From positions 1 to 64,000 of the forward strand of contig NZ_BMKK01000009.1 of NCBI RefSeq assembly GCF_014644295.1: a stretch of DNA of 64,000 nt, written 5' to 3'. Every line of letters begins with the position of its first letter. Positions within the stretch are counted from its first letter, which is position 1. The notes under the pieces were generated by a model, which saw nothing but the letters and a program-made list of their open reading frames with translations, was not told the origin of the DNA and searched no databases. The position numbers and the translations under genes are program-made. This document shows positions 28,657 to 37,414 of this stretch, piece after piece. This stretch comes from Emticicia aquatilis. GTDB lineage: Bacteria > Bacteroidota > Bacteroidia > Cytophagales > Spirosomataceae.

Positions 28657-29991
28657 TCAAACCAACTCCCCTTTCAAATGTCTTGGTGTTAGCCAATCGG
28701 GTTTGGTGGTTTTTATTTCTGCTTTCAAATCATTCAAAATTGTATAAAGGCCAAAGTACGTGCGGTTTACGTACAAACCGTGTTGCGAACCACGAGCTGC
28801 TTTTGAGTCTTTCAGTTCGGGCAATTTTGATACGTATTCGAAGAAATTATAAATTTCATCAACGTAGCCTTCTTGCCCAAAATCAAATGTATTGGCATTG
28901 AACGGACGACCCAGCAATTCAATCATTTGCTTGAATAAATCTGAGAAAAATACTCTTTTCTGCGGAGAATCTTCTTCTACGATAAACTCTAAAGTCCAGA
29001 AAATTCGTTGAATTTCGGCTTCATCTTCGAGTGTATCTGGGTTTATCAAAGCAAAATAGTTTTGATAATAATCGTCAGGAATCACTTTCACACAACCAAA
29101 ATCTATCACTCCCAAACGCCCATCTGGTGTCATCAGAAAATTCCCCGGGTGTGGGTCGGCATGCACTTGGCGAAGCGTGTGCATCTGATAATCATAAAAA
29201 TCCCAAAGTGCTTGTCCGATTCGGTTTCTTACTTCTTGCGAAGGATTGGTATCCAAAAATTCTTTTAGGTGCACTCCTTCAATCCAATCCATCGTTAAGA
29301 TTCTTTTCGATGAATACTCTGAATAATATTTTGGGAAAAACAAATCGGGAATGTGACTACAAGCATTCGTTATTTCAACCGAACGTTGTAATTCTAATTC
29401 ATAGTTCGATTCTTCGAGTAGTTTCTCTTCAACTTCCTTGAAATAGCGGTCGATTTCGGCATCATTCAGATTTAATAATTGCACCGCCAACGGACGAGCC
29501 ATTTTCAAATCCGAACTGATACTGTCGGCAATACCTGGGTACTGAATTTTCACGGCCAATTTCTTGCCATTTTTTTCGGCCTTATGCACTTGTCCGATTG
29601 AAGCGGCATTTTCGGCTTTCAAATCAAACTTATCGAAAATTTCAGAAGGTGATTTATCAAAATATTTCTTAAAAGTCTTAATAACCAATGGTGCCGACAA
29701 TGGCGGAGCCGAATATTGCGACATCGCAAACTTATCGGTATAAGCACGTGGCAACAAGTTTTTGTCCATGCTCATCATCTGAGCCACCTTCAAAGCACTA
29801 CCTTTCAAATTGCTGAGTGTATCATATACATCGGCTGCATTTTCTTGGTGAAGTTGCTCTTTTGTAAGCGATGGGTCAAAAAGTTTTTTACTGTAATGTT
29901 TGATATAATTACCGCCAACCTTTACGCCTGCTTTGGCAAATTGCGTAGCACGAGCAACTTTCGATGTGGGGATACTTTCTTGTGAATTCAT
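28657..29991 (-). CDS. ABC1/AarF (UbiB-like) atypical kinase
   Basis: 444 residues without a membrane anchor. The ABC1 features are present: the KGxAxK..Q motif as NLKGSALKVAQMMSMDKNLL (K63-Q71 region), the Ala-rich loop AENAASIGQVHKAEKNGKKL with the following Lys (LAVKIQYPG), the catalytic HADPHPGNFLMTPDGRLGVI and the metal-binding VIDFGC. UbiB-family members support quinone biosynthesis or lipid homeostasis through ATPase/kinase-like activity. Bacteroidota use menaquinone, so a UbiB role in ubiquinone is unlikely and the substrate is open. It lies beside a TetR-type regulator and an MpaB-like oxygenase gene on the same strand. Confidence 0.9.
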   Translation of the reverse strand: MNSQESIPTSKVARATQFAKAGVKVGGNYIKHYSKKLFDPSLTKEQLHQENAADVYDTLSNLKGSALKVAQMMSMDKNLLPRAYTDKFAMSQYSAPPLSAPLVIKTFKKYFDKSPSEIFDKFDLKAENAASIGQVHKAEKNGKKLAVKIQYPGIADSISSDLKMARPLAVQLLNLNDAEIDRYFKEVEEKLLEESNYELELQRSVEITNACSHIPDLFFPKYYSEYSSKRILTMDWIEGVHLKEFLDTNPSQEVRNRIGQALWDFYDYQMHTLRQVHADPHPGNFLMTPDGRLGVIDFGCVKVIPDDYYQNYFALINPDTLEDEAEIQRIFWTLEFIVEEDSPQKRVFFSDLFKQMIELLGRPFNANTFDFGQEGYVDEIYNFFEYVSKLPELKDSKAARGSQHGLYVNRTYFGLYTILNDLKAEIKTTKPDWLTPRHLKGELV

Positions 29992-29997
29992 AATCTT

Positions 29998-30063
29998 GTA
30001 GAACAGGTTTGTAACCTGTTTTTTTTGATGTATAGCTTTCGACAGGTTACAAACCTGTCCTAC
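29998..30063. repeat. Pair of inverted REP-like elements (BIME-like) between kinase and TetR genes
   Basis: GTAG at 29998 is followed by AACAGGTTTGTAACCTGTT (30002-30020). After about 20 bp come GACAGGTTACAAACCTGTC (30041-30059) and CTAC. The two units are in opposite orientation, so the block can also fold as one long hairpin. A similar pair lies on the far side of the TetR gene. Confidence 0.85.
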
Positions 30064-30067
30064 AACT

Positions 30068-30709
30068 TTACTTTCTATTCTGAAAAATAAACTTTCCTAA
30101 ATCAAATAACGAATCGAGTGGCGAACGACCCAACAAATCGAAGGCCGTATTAACGGTTTTCTCAATCATTGTGTCAGTTTTTTCGAAGGCCTTACTTGTA
30201 TCATTTATCCAAAAATCAAGCACAAAGAGTGTTTTTGCCCAAAATAAATCTGGATAACGCTGCATTAATTGCGGAATCGGGCGTTGTTCAACCTCACGAG
30301 TTTCACGGGCTTCCATCAAAAGTTCGTTTACGTAATCATAAAACGAAGCCTTGAAATCAACCAACTGAGCATTGCGTTTGGTATAAATTGGCTTCTGAAA
30401 ACCTTCATAAGATTTCAGAATATAACTACGATTTTTCTTCAAAGTCTCAATCCAAGTGTAAAGAAAAGCCAATAATTTCTCACGAACTGAGTAGTTTTGA
30501 TAAACTTCTTCACGCTCAGCAGCAGCACGAGCCTCGATAAAAAGAGCCTTCCAAATTTCGCTTTCTATCTGCGGAAACGACGAATACTCATCATAAAAAG
30601 CTTCTTCCTTAATCTTCAATTTCTTGCAAAAAGCATAAACGGACTCTGGTTGTTTTCCATTTTCGAGTACGTATTCGGTGTATGCTTGTCTTATTTTTTC
30701 TTGTGTCAT
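30068..30709 (-). CDS. TetR-family transcriptional regulator
   Basis: 213 residues. The N-terminus (MTQEKIRQAYTEYVLENGKQ) and the following CKKLKIKEEAFYDEYSSFPQ form a helix-turn-helix of the TetR type. Residues 70-200 are all-helical with aromatic and basic positions, the ligand-binding and dimer domain. Length is normal for the family. The gene lies between the ABC1 kinase and the MpaB-like oxygenase with all three on the minus strand, so it probably regulates one or both. BIME-like palindromes lie at both of its ends. No operator could be recognised with confidence. Confidence 0.82.
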   Translation of the reverse strand: MTQEKIRQAYTEYVLENGKQPESVYAFCKKLKIKEEAFYDEYSSFPQIESEIWKALFIEARAAAEREEVYQNYSVREKLLAFLYTWIETLKKNRSYILKSYEGFQKPIYTKRNAQLVDFKASFYDYVNELLMEARETREVEQRPIPQLMQRYPDLFWAKTLFVLDFWINDTSKAFEKTDTMIEKTVNTAFDLLGRSPLDSLFDLGKFIFQNRK

Positions 30710-30714
30710 AATAT

Positions 30715-30797
30715 GTAGGACAGGTTTCCAACCTGTCAGTTATAGCAATAAAATTGGGGCTTAAATGTCAACAAGACAAGTTAGAAACTTGTTCTAC
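30715..30797. repeat. Pair of inverted REP-like elements upstream of the TetR gene
   Basis: GTAG at 30715 leads into GACAGGTTTCCAACCTGTC (30719-30737). About 37 bp later GACAAGTTAGAAACTTGTT (30775-30793) is followed by CTAC. The orientation and feet are the same as in the pair at 29998-30063, but the cores have diverged. Confidence 0.8.
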
Positions 30798-30800
30798 AAC

Positions 30801-31769
30801 CTAAAATATTTTCGACATCAAAACCGATGTTGTGTTATATACTTTCAACAAAGTGTTTGGAATATTTGTTTCGGCAATGCCCAGCATTTTGGCATATTTT
30901 TCACCAAGAAGCATCCGAGATTGCGATTGCAGAAGATTAGCCGTAATTCCGCTCGGAGCAAATGAGCGAACTACATTCATCAAAGAAGCCGTAAGTTGCT
31001 GACCTTCAAGCGATTCACGAAATTGTCGTTCGGCAATCAGCTTATCTATTTTTACAGCTTCTAAATAACTCTCGGGCATAATTTCTGGCTCTACTGCCAA
31101 TAAAAAACCTATCACATTCCATGTATTGATGTAGGCATCTTCATAAGATTTATCAACCGAATAGACCAGTTTTTCCATTCCACGCAATACCACGAGCGAA
31201 AAAGCTAAATTCGTACCCAACATATCCTCTTGGTTTATGGGGTATCCCCAAGCCATATCCCATTGTTTGCTATGAAGTGTAAAATACCTAATTGCTGCGT
31301 GCAAAAGTCTGACTTTCAAGCAAATCGCAAATATTCGTTCGCTTTGCCAATTATCATAATTCATTACGGCTTTCAGGAAATTTCCTGTTTCGGTCAAACG
31401 TTTATAAGTGTCATTTTTGATTCGCTCCGACATATACAAAACCTTTGCTCCATCAGCACCTAAATAACAATAGGGCAAAGAGTAAAGCCCTAAAATTAAG
31501 CCAATATTTTGTTGATTATCACGGTAAAAATCAGTTGCTCGAATGAGTTTTTTTTTATCGTAAAAAACTGGAAATGAAGAATTTGCAGATAAAAATGCTT
31601 GAAGAATCGGAGATTGATTTTCAAAACTAAGATTCTGATAATCAGAAAGAAACAACATAAACTGTCTCAAATAAGTAAGTCCGTGCTGCAAAACAATTTG
31701 TTCGATAATTTCGTCAGCTTCTTTATCGCCTAAAGTACGGTATATACTTAATTTTTCTTTCGTAACCAT
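30801..31769 (-). CDS. MpaB-family (DUF2236) oxygenase-like protein
   Basis: 322 residues, mostly helical. The family landmarks are IGLILGLYSLPYCYLGADGA, the helix CLKVRLLHAAIRYF whose Arg and His fit the haem-proximal segment of DUF2236/latex-clearing-type proteins, and the later WGYPINQEDMLGTNLAFSLV. Members bind haem b and oxygenate hydrophobic substrates; ER-bound and cytosolic forms are known from the mycophenolic acid pathway. No signal peptide is visible, so it is probably cytoplasmic or membrane-associated. Substrate unknown. It lies upstream of the TetR regulator and ABC1 kinase. Confidence 0.82.
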   Translation of the reverse strand: MVTKEKLSIYRTLGDKEADEIIEQIVLQHGLTYLRQFMLFLSDYQNLSFENQSPILQAFLSANSSFPVFYDKKKLIRATDFYRDNQQNIGLILGLYSLPYCYLGADGAKVLYMSERIKNDTYKRLTETGNFLKAVMNYDNWQSERIFAICLKVRLLHAAIRYFTLHSKQWDMAWGYPINQEDMLGTNLAFSLVVLRGMEKLVYSVDKSYEDAYINTWNVIGFLLAVEPEIMPESYLEAVKIDKLIAERQFRESLEGQQLTASLMNVVRSFAPSGITANLLQSQSRMLLGEKYAKMLGIAETNIPNTLLKVYNTTSVLMSKIF

Positions 31770-31786
31770 AAAATACTTTTCTATGA

Positions 31787-32464
31787 TTACTTAACGGCTT
31801 GATAATCTAAAGTGTTTGATTTCGTTGAAAATAACTTTACATTGGCCAGACCAGAGATAAATAAAAGGTGCCCCACAACAAACGAAAACCTACTAATGAG
31901 TTCAACAAACCAACGAGAATCAGCTAATAAAATTTTACCAAAAATGAGCGAGAAAATCATTAAACAATATCCTAAGTATTTCTGTCGAAAAATTTCACTA
32001 TCGCTTTTTTTCAAAGAAATGAACAGAAAAACAATCGCTACTTGAATACCTAACATATAAGCCAAAATATTACTCTTACCACCAACAAGTGCAGCTATAA
32101 TAGTGAAGATAATGATATAATTAATCGCCCAGCGAAGTAACTTTTTGGTGTAACGTAACTTACCAATATCTATATAAAGCAAATAAAGAAAGAAGCCATA
32201 TTTAATAAAAATAAGTAGAATCATTACAGACTCAACCTTCGCACCAAACTTAAAAAAAATGTAGTCCATAATGGCGGCCATCACTAAAGGGATGCTAATA
32301 AGGGTAGAGCGTTTCTGATTTAACTTTAATTGATTTACCCAAAGCATTAAAACTATCATCTGAGTTGGCCGAAACCATATACTAATTTCTTGACCGGGTA
32401 TTATACAATTTATTAAGTCTATAAGAGCAAGCAACACAAACACAAGCATTAATGCTGTTCTCAT
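31787..32464 (-). CDS. Multi-pass membrane protein, possibly YhhN-like
   Basis: 225 residues with about seven or eight predicted membrane helices, beginning MRTALMLVFVLLALIDLINC and including IIIFTIIAALVGG and FSFVVGHLLFISGLANV near the end. Size, helix count and a conserved-looking Asp in the last third (LLADSRWF) resemble YhhN/TMEM86-type lysoplasmalogenase-like proteins, but the similarity is weak by eye. It lies 17 bp upstream of the MpaB-like gene and may be co-transcribed with it. It could equally be an uncharacterised membrane protein. Confidence 0.6.
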   Translation of the reverse strand: MRTALMLVFVLLALIDLINCIIPGQEISIWFRPTQMIVLMLWVNQLKLNQKRSTLISIPLVMAAIMDYIFFKFGAKVESVMILLIFIKYGFFLYLLYIDIGKLRYTKKLLRWAINYIIIFTIIAALVGGKSNILAYMLGIQVAIVFLFISLKKSDSEIFRQKYLGYCLMIFSLIFGKILLADSRWFVELISRFSFVVGHLLFISGLANVKLFSTKSNTLDYQAVK

Positions 32465-32662
32465 GGGTTATGTTTAATAGGTCTTTTTGGGATATACCAT
32501 CATAAAATTAAACAATAATCACAATATATATATATGATTTACGTCAGTTTTTATTTTTTCACAGATATACATTTATTGGCAAGTTTATTGCACGATTTTT
32601 GCTAAAACAATAATTCAACGACTGAAGTTGTTATATATAGACATTCAGTCATACACCAACTA

Positions 32663-33490
32663 ATGTTTCTGACCAAACCAAAATATCTGTTTTTATTAAG
32701 TTTTTTCTTTATATTTATTGTTTTGCTCTCGTGCAACGACAAAGAGATAACCCTCTTGAAGAACAAACCAGTAATTGAAACCAAAAAACTCTGCTATCTG
32801 AAAGATGCTGACCACGGACATGGTGTAATCTATAATTTAGGGTACAATACCAATAATCAGTTAATTACATTTGATGGTTTCCCTGATTTTAATAAAATCA
32901 ACTACGAAAATAGTCTTCCCAAAAAAGTTTATAGCTCGTTTGATGAATCATACTTTATCACTTACGAATATGATGTAAAAGGCAATCCTACCTTAATTAA
33001 TTTTCTCGGAAAAGACAGTCGAGATAAGCCATTTGAGTTTAAGAGTAAAGTTTATACCAACTCAAAAAAACAAATCGAAAGAATTGATTTAACAATGCCA
33101 GTTTTTGACAATATTTTGGTGACAACATTTGAATATGATGCCAACAACAACATCAAAAAAATGTATTTAGTAGAAAATGGCAAAAACAAACTTCTTCTCG
33201 AAAATCTAAGTTTTGATGATAAAAAATCGCCATACCTCAATACTCCACTCAATAATCTGATGATGTATTTTACGATATTCTCAGCAACCATTGGGGGCGA
33301 AAATACAACTTACTTTCAGAACAAAAACAACGCCACTTCGACCAAAATCTATAATGATAGCGGCGATATGACTTATACCTATAAATACGAATATACTGCC
33401 GAAGGCTATGCCTCTAAGGTGAAAGTAGTAAAAAAACAAAATGGTAAAGAAGAGTCGCACGACGAAACTTACACCTACACTTGTAAGTAA
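32663..33490 (+). CDS. Lipoprotein with YD-like/DUF4595-type repeats
   Basis: 275 residues with a lipoprotein signal (FFFIFIVLLSC, Cys about residue 24). The mature part repeats a short motif: TYEYDVKGNPTLINF, TTFEYDANNNIKKMYL and YKYEYTAEGYASKVKV, with IERIDLTM between. This pattern is typical of beta-solenoid-like DUF4595 or YD-type lipoproteins of Bacteroidota. It is divergent from the membrane gene on the other strand, with about 200 bp between the starts, and it precedes pyrG with a separate promoter. Function unknown. Confidence 0.75.
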   Translation: MFLTKPKYLFLLSFFFIFIVLLSCNDKEITLLKNKPVIETKKLCYLKDADHGHGVIYNLGYNTNNQLITFDGFPDFNKINYENSLPKKVYSSFDESYFITYEYDVKGNPTLINFLGKDSRDKPFEFKSKVYTNSKKQIERIDLTMPVFDNILVTTFEYDANNNIKKMYLVENGKNKLLLENLSFDDKKSPYLNTPLNNLMMYFTIFSATIGGENTTYFQNKNNATSTKIYNDSGDMTYTYKYEYTAEGYASKVKVVKKQNGKEESHDETYTYTCK

Positions 33491-33586
33491 ATTAAATATA
33501 CATTTTTAATCTACTGATAATCAACTCGTTACTAATAAAAAGGCAAATTTATGTTTTTTTAGGCCACAGAATCCGCCAAAATTCCG

Positions 33587-33594
33587 TACCTTTG
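33587..33594 (+). promoter_or_regulatory. Putative -7 promoter element of pyrG
   Basis: TACCTTTG matches the Bacteroidota -7 consensus TAnnTTTG perfectly, 29 nt upstream of the pyrG start codon. The -33 region upstream is T-rich (33553-33560) but has no clean TTG at the usual spacing. Confidence 0.55.
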
Positions 33595-33622
33595 TATCCC
33601 GTAATCAAAGACAACAAACCTC

Positions 33623-35260
33623 ATGTCAGTACACGGGCAAACACGTAACCCTAAGTATATTTTCGTAACGGGTGGCGTAACATCTTCACTCGGCAAAGGC
33701 ATTATTGCCTCTTCTCTTGCCAAACTTCTGCAAGCCAGAGGACTATCAGTAACCATTCAAAAATTTGACCCGTATATCAACGTTGACCCGGGAACACTTA
33801 ATCCATACGAACACGGCGAATGCTATGTAACCGATGATGGAGCAGAAACTGACCTCGATTTAGGTCACTACGAACGCTTCTTGAATGTTCCGACTTCACA
33901 GGCAAACAACGTAACAACTGGCCGTATTTACTACAACGTAATTACGAACGAGCGTCGTGGAAATTATCTTGGCAAAACCGTACAAGTAATTCCGCACATC
34001 ACTGACGAAATCAAGCGTAATATCTTACAACTGGGCGAAACAGGCGAATACGACATCGTTATCACCGAATTAGGTGGCTGCGTTGGTGATATTGAATCAT
34101 TGCCTTTCGTAGAAGCCGTACGTCAATTAAAATGGGATTTAGGAGCAGACAATTTGCTCACAATTCACCTTACACTTGTTCCTTATTTGAGTTCGGCTGG
34201 TGAGCTAAAAACCAAACCGACACAACACTCAGTAAAGATGCTACAAGAGTCTGGTGTGCAGCCCGATATTATTGTTTGCCGCACCGAGCATCCGCTTCCT
34301 GTTGATATTCGCCGCAAAATTGCTCTTTTCTGTAATGTTGAGCAAAGTTCGGTTATCGAAGCAATGGATGCCGAAACTATATATGATGTACCTGTATTGA
34401 TGCAAAAAGAACGCCTCGACCAACGTGTGCTTTATATGCTCGACATCTACAACGACCAAGATGCCGATATGGAAGCGTGGAAAGGCTTCTTGGATAGATA
34501 TAAAAATCCTGTTGAACACGTAAAAATTGGTTTAGTAGGAAAATACGTTGAGCTGAAAGATGCTTACAAATCAATCATCGAAGCATTTATTCATGCTGGA
34601 GCAGCTAATAAATGTAAAGTAACCATTGAGTGGATTCACTCAGAAAGTTTGCAAGTAGATAACAGTGCCGAGAAATTTAAAGGACTTGATGGCGTTTTGG
34701 TTGCCCCAGGTTTTGGAGAGCGTGGTATTGAAGGGAAAATTGCAGCAGTAAGATACGTGCGTGAAAACAACATTCCTTTTTTCGGAATTTGTTTGGGAAT
34801 GCAAATGGCCTGTATCGAATTTGCACGAAACGTAATCGGTCTTACAGAAGCACACTCAACCGAAATGTGTCCAGAAACGCAATTTCCAGTGATTGATTTG
34901 ATGGAAGAGCAAAAAACCGTAACTGATAAAGGAGGCACGATGCGTTTGGGAGCGTATGCTTGTAAAACCAAAGATAAAACTTTGGCTCGTAAGATTTACG
35001 GCAAAGCCAACATCAGCGAACGCCACCGCCACCGTTGGGAGTTTAATAATAAGTATTTGAAAGATTACGAAGCAGCAGGAATGGTGATTTCGGGCGTAAA
35101 CCCAGATAGCGGATTAGTAGAAATCGTTGAATTACCAAATCATCCATATTTCATTGGCGTTCAGTTTCACCCAGAATTAAAAAGTACAGTCATGAATCCT
35201 CACCCACTTTTCGTAAATTTCGTAAAAGCCGCCATTGATTTTTCTAAAACAAAGAAATAA
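33623..35260 (+). CDS. pyrG: CTP synthase
   Basis: 545 residues, full length. The amidoligase domain starts with YIFVTGGVTSSLGKGI, the ATP/UTP site, followed by KFDPYINVDPGTLNPYEHGE and ELGGCVGDIESLPF. The C-terminal class I glutamine amidotransferase domain has its nucleophile Cys390 in GICLGMQMA and the triad partners His516 and Glu518 in GVQFHPELKS. The enzyme makes CTP from UTP, ATP and glutamine-derived ammonia and is essential for nucleic acid and phospholipid synthesis. It has its own -7 element and a terminator-like hairpin downstream, so it is probably expressed alone. Confidence 0.98.
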   Translation: MSVHGQTRNPKYIFVTGGVTSSLGKGIIASSLAKLLQARGLSVTIQKFDPYINVDPGTLNPYEHGECYVTDDGAETDLDLGHYERFLNVPTSQANNVTTGRIYYNVITNERRGNYLGKTVQVIPHITDEIKRNILQLGETGEYDIVITELGGCVGDIESLPFVEAVRQLKWDLGADNLLTIHLTLVPYLSSAGELKTKPTQHSVKMLQESGVQPDIIVCRTEHPLPVDIRRKIALFCNVEQSSVIEAMDAETIYDVPVLMQKERLDQRVLYMLDIYNDQDADMEAWKGFLDRYKNPVEHVKIGLVGKYVELKDAYKSIIEAFIHAGAANKCKVTIEWIHSESLQVDNSAEKFKGLDGVLVAPGFGERGIEGKIAAVRYVRENNIPFFGICLGMQMACIEFARNVIGLTEAHSTEMCPETQFPVIDLMEEQKTVTDKGGTMRLGAYACKTKDKTLARKIYGKANISERHRHRWEFNNKYLKDYEAAGMVISGVNPDSGLVEIVELPNHPYFIGVQFHPELKSTVMNPHPLFVNFVKAAIDFSKTKK

Positions 35261-35310
35261 TAAAATCTTAAACTTTCTAAAAATCGTAGAAAGCCAAAGA
35301 ATATCAACCT

Positions 35311-35358
35311 ATAGCCTCATAACTTTTCCTATTTCGTTGAAGTTATGGGGCTATTTTA
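35311..35358 (+). terminator. Rho-independent terminator of pyrG
   Basis: ATAGCCTCATAACTT pairs with AAGTTATGGGGCTAT (35340-35354) as a 15-bp stem with one G-T wobble, followed by TTTTAT. Confidence 0.75.
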
Positions 35359-35481
35359 TGATTAACGGTCTAAGTGTCAGATACTTGATTAGGATTTATA
35401 ACTAATCTTTGCGAATTTTGTAGTAGAATACGGCAGCTCTCAGTGAGTGCCTTTATATTTTTTACGTATTTTTAAACTTTA

Positions 35482-37347
35482 ATGGAAAAATTAGTAGATA
35501 GAAACCAGCTAATTGGTATCGTGTTGTTGATGTGTATGTGGGCAGGTTACATGTATTTCATGCCACAAACCCCACCCGAACAGCCTGCGAAGGTTGCACC
35601 AAAAACTGAAGCTAAAACAATTGCTACACCTAATGTATTGCAAGATACAACTGCTCTAAAAGCCGCTTTTGGCGATTTCGCAAGTGCAGCCGTAGGTACA
35701 GCCCAAGATATTGTTATCGAAAACCAAGACGCTAAATTCACTTTTAGTACACTTGGTGGCTCAATCAAAGAAGCCGTTCTGAAAAATTACTCAACGTATT
35801 CAGACTTTCAGAAAGGAGCAAAAAATCCGTTGGTTTTATTCGACTCTAAAAGTTCAACAATGAGCTTAGAAGTGCAGACCAACAAAGGCAAAGTTGATTT
35901 AAAGAAACTTTATTTTACTTCTGACTCAAAACCAACAATTTTGAAAGAAGGAGACTCAACTAAAGTTACTTTTCGCCTAACTTTAGGTCAAAACCAATAC
36001 ATCGACCAAGTTTATACCATCAAAGGTAAAGGCTATACGATTGATTATGACATTAATTTTGTAGGTGTTGATGCCCTTGTGCAAAACCAACCAGCAAGAT
36101 TTTTCTGGCAAGATAATCTAAAAGTATTAGAGCATGATATTGCCGAAAACCGTAAATCAGCTCAAATCAATTATTGGAATGCCAAAGAAGATGAATTCGA
36201 TGATTTAGGAGCAAATGCAGCTGGCAATGCCGACTTAGCTGCCGAAGACCCAATCAAATGGTATTCATTCAAACAAAAGTATTTTGTATCAGGTTTTGTT
36301 GCTAAAAATCAGCCATTAACAGGTGCGAAACTCAAATTAGTTACTCCAGAAAACGACCAAAATATTGTAAAAACTGTTGAAGTTGATGCAAATTTGGCCA
36401 TTTCTGATTTGAAAACAGGTAAAGGAAATTTCCGTTTTTATTTCGGACCAAACGATTATGATTTAGTAAAAGTTGTAGCAGATGGTTTCCACCGCAATGT
36501 TTACTTAGGTTATGATTTCGTGAAGCCAATCAACCGTTTTGTATTTGTGCCTCTTTTCAAATTGGCCGAATCGTTTATCAGCAATTACGGTCTTTTGATT
36601 ATTGTGGTGGTAATTGTTCTAAAAACCTTGCTTACACCACTCATTTATAAGTCGTATATTAGTTCGGCTAAAATGCGTGTAATGGCACCCGAACTCGCTG
36701 AATTGAAAGAAAAAGTGGGCGACGACCAAGTAAAAATGCAACAAGAGCAAATGAAACTATACCAACAAGTGGGCGTAAATCCGCTGAGTGGTTGTGTGCC
36801 GATGTTGTTGCAAATGCCAATTTTGATGTCAGTGTTTTTCTTGTTCCCGAACATGATTATGTTTCGTCAGAAAAACTTCTTGTGGGCATCAGACCTTTCA
36901 ACTTATGATTATCCAATTAGTTGGGCAACCAACTTACCAGTTGTAGGCAACCACATTAGTTTGTTTGTGGTATTAATGACTATCTCAAGTTTGGCGTTTA
37001 CTTATTATAACAACCAAATTACGCCAGACCAACCAGGGCCAATCGATATGAAGAAAATGAGTTATGTTTTCCCGATTGTGTTCTTCTTTGTCTTGAATAG
37101 TTTCCCTGCGGCATTGAGTTTTTATTACTTAGTTTCTAACGTTGTTACGATTGCTCAACAACAAATTGTGCGTCGTTTCGTTGATGAAGATAAAATTCGT
37201 AGAATCTTAGATGAAAATAAAGCTAAGTTCAAAGCGAATCCGCAAGCGGCTAAAAAAGGCAAGTTTGCTCAATTCATGGAGAATCAAGTAAAATTGGCTG
37301 AGGAGAATCGTAAGTTACAAAACGACGAAAAGAAAAAGAAAAAATAA
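35482..37347 (+). CDS. yidC: Membrane protein insertase YidC
   Basis: 621 residues with the long Gram-negative architecture. An N-terminal membrane anchor (GIVLLMCMWAGYMYFMPQTP) is followed by a large periplasmic beta-sandwich domain (about residues 65-340). The C-terminal insertase core contains FKLAESFISNYGLLIIVVVI, a cytoplasmic hairpin rich in charged helices (ELKEKVGDDQVKMQQEQMKL) and NPLSGCVPMLLQMPILMSVF. The basic tail ends in EKKKKK, as is common in this family for ribosome contact. It inserts inner-membrane proteins, alone or with SecYEG. The gene ends in a strong terminator, 131 bp downstream of the pyrG terminator. Confidence 0.97.
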   Translation: MEKLVDRNQLIGIVLLMCMWAGYMYFMPQTPPEQPAKVAPKTEAKTIATPNVLQDTTALKAAFGDFASAAVGTAQDIVIENQDAKFTFSTLGGSIKEAVLKNYSTYSDFQKGAKNPLVLFDSKSSTMSLEVQTNKGKVDLKKLYFTSDSKPTILKEGDSTKVTFRLTLGQNQYIDQVYTIKGKGYTIDYDINFVGVDALVQNQPARFFWQDNLKVLEHDIAENRKSAQINYWNAKEDEFDDLGANAAGNADLAAEDPIKWYSFKQKYFVSGFVAKNQPLTGAKLKLVTPENDQNIVKTVEVDANLAISDLKTGKGNFRFYFGPNDYDLVKVVADGFHRNVYLGYDFVKPINRFVFVPLFKLAESFISNYGLLIIVVVIVLKTLLTPLIYKSYISSAKMRVMAPELAELKEKVGDDQVKMQQEQMKLYQQVGVNPLSGCVPMLLQMPILMSVFFLFPNMIMFRQKNFLWASDLSTYDYPISWATNLPVVGNHISLFVVLMTISSLAFTYYNNQITPDQPGPIDMKKMSYVFPIVFFFVLNSFPAALSFYYLVSNVVTIAQQQIVRRFVDEDKIRRILDENKAKFKANPQAAKKGKFAQFMENQVKLAEENRKLQNDEKKKKK

Positions 37348-37358
37348 TATCTCGCCCA

Positions 37359-37387
37359 ATCCCTCTCCGCACGGAGAGGGATTTTTT
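37359..37387 (+). terminator. Rho-independent terminator of yidC
   Basis: ATCCCTCTCC and GGAGAGGGAT form a perfect 10-bp GC-rich stem with a GCAC loop, followed by TTTTT. It lies 12 bp after the stop codon. Confidence 0.85.
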
Positions 37388-37414
37388 AAGGGCTTTAACC
37401 TCCAAATCTAACCT

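Noticed and set aside
32524-32537. Short TA repeat between divergent genes
   Set aside because: A simple AT run in an AT-rich genome; no regulatory meaning can be supported.
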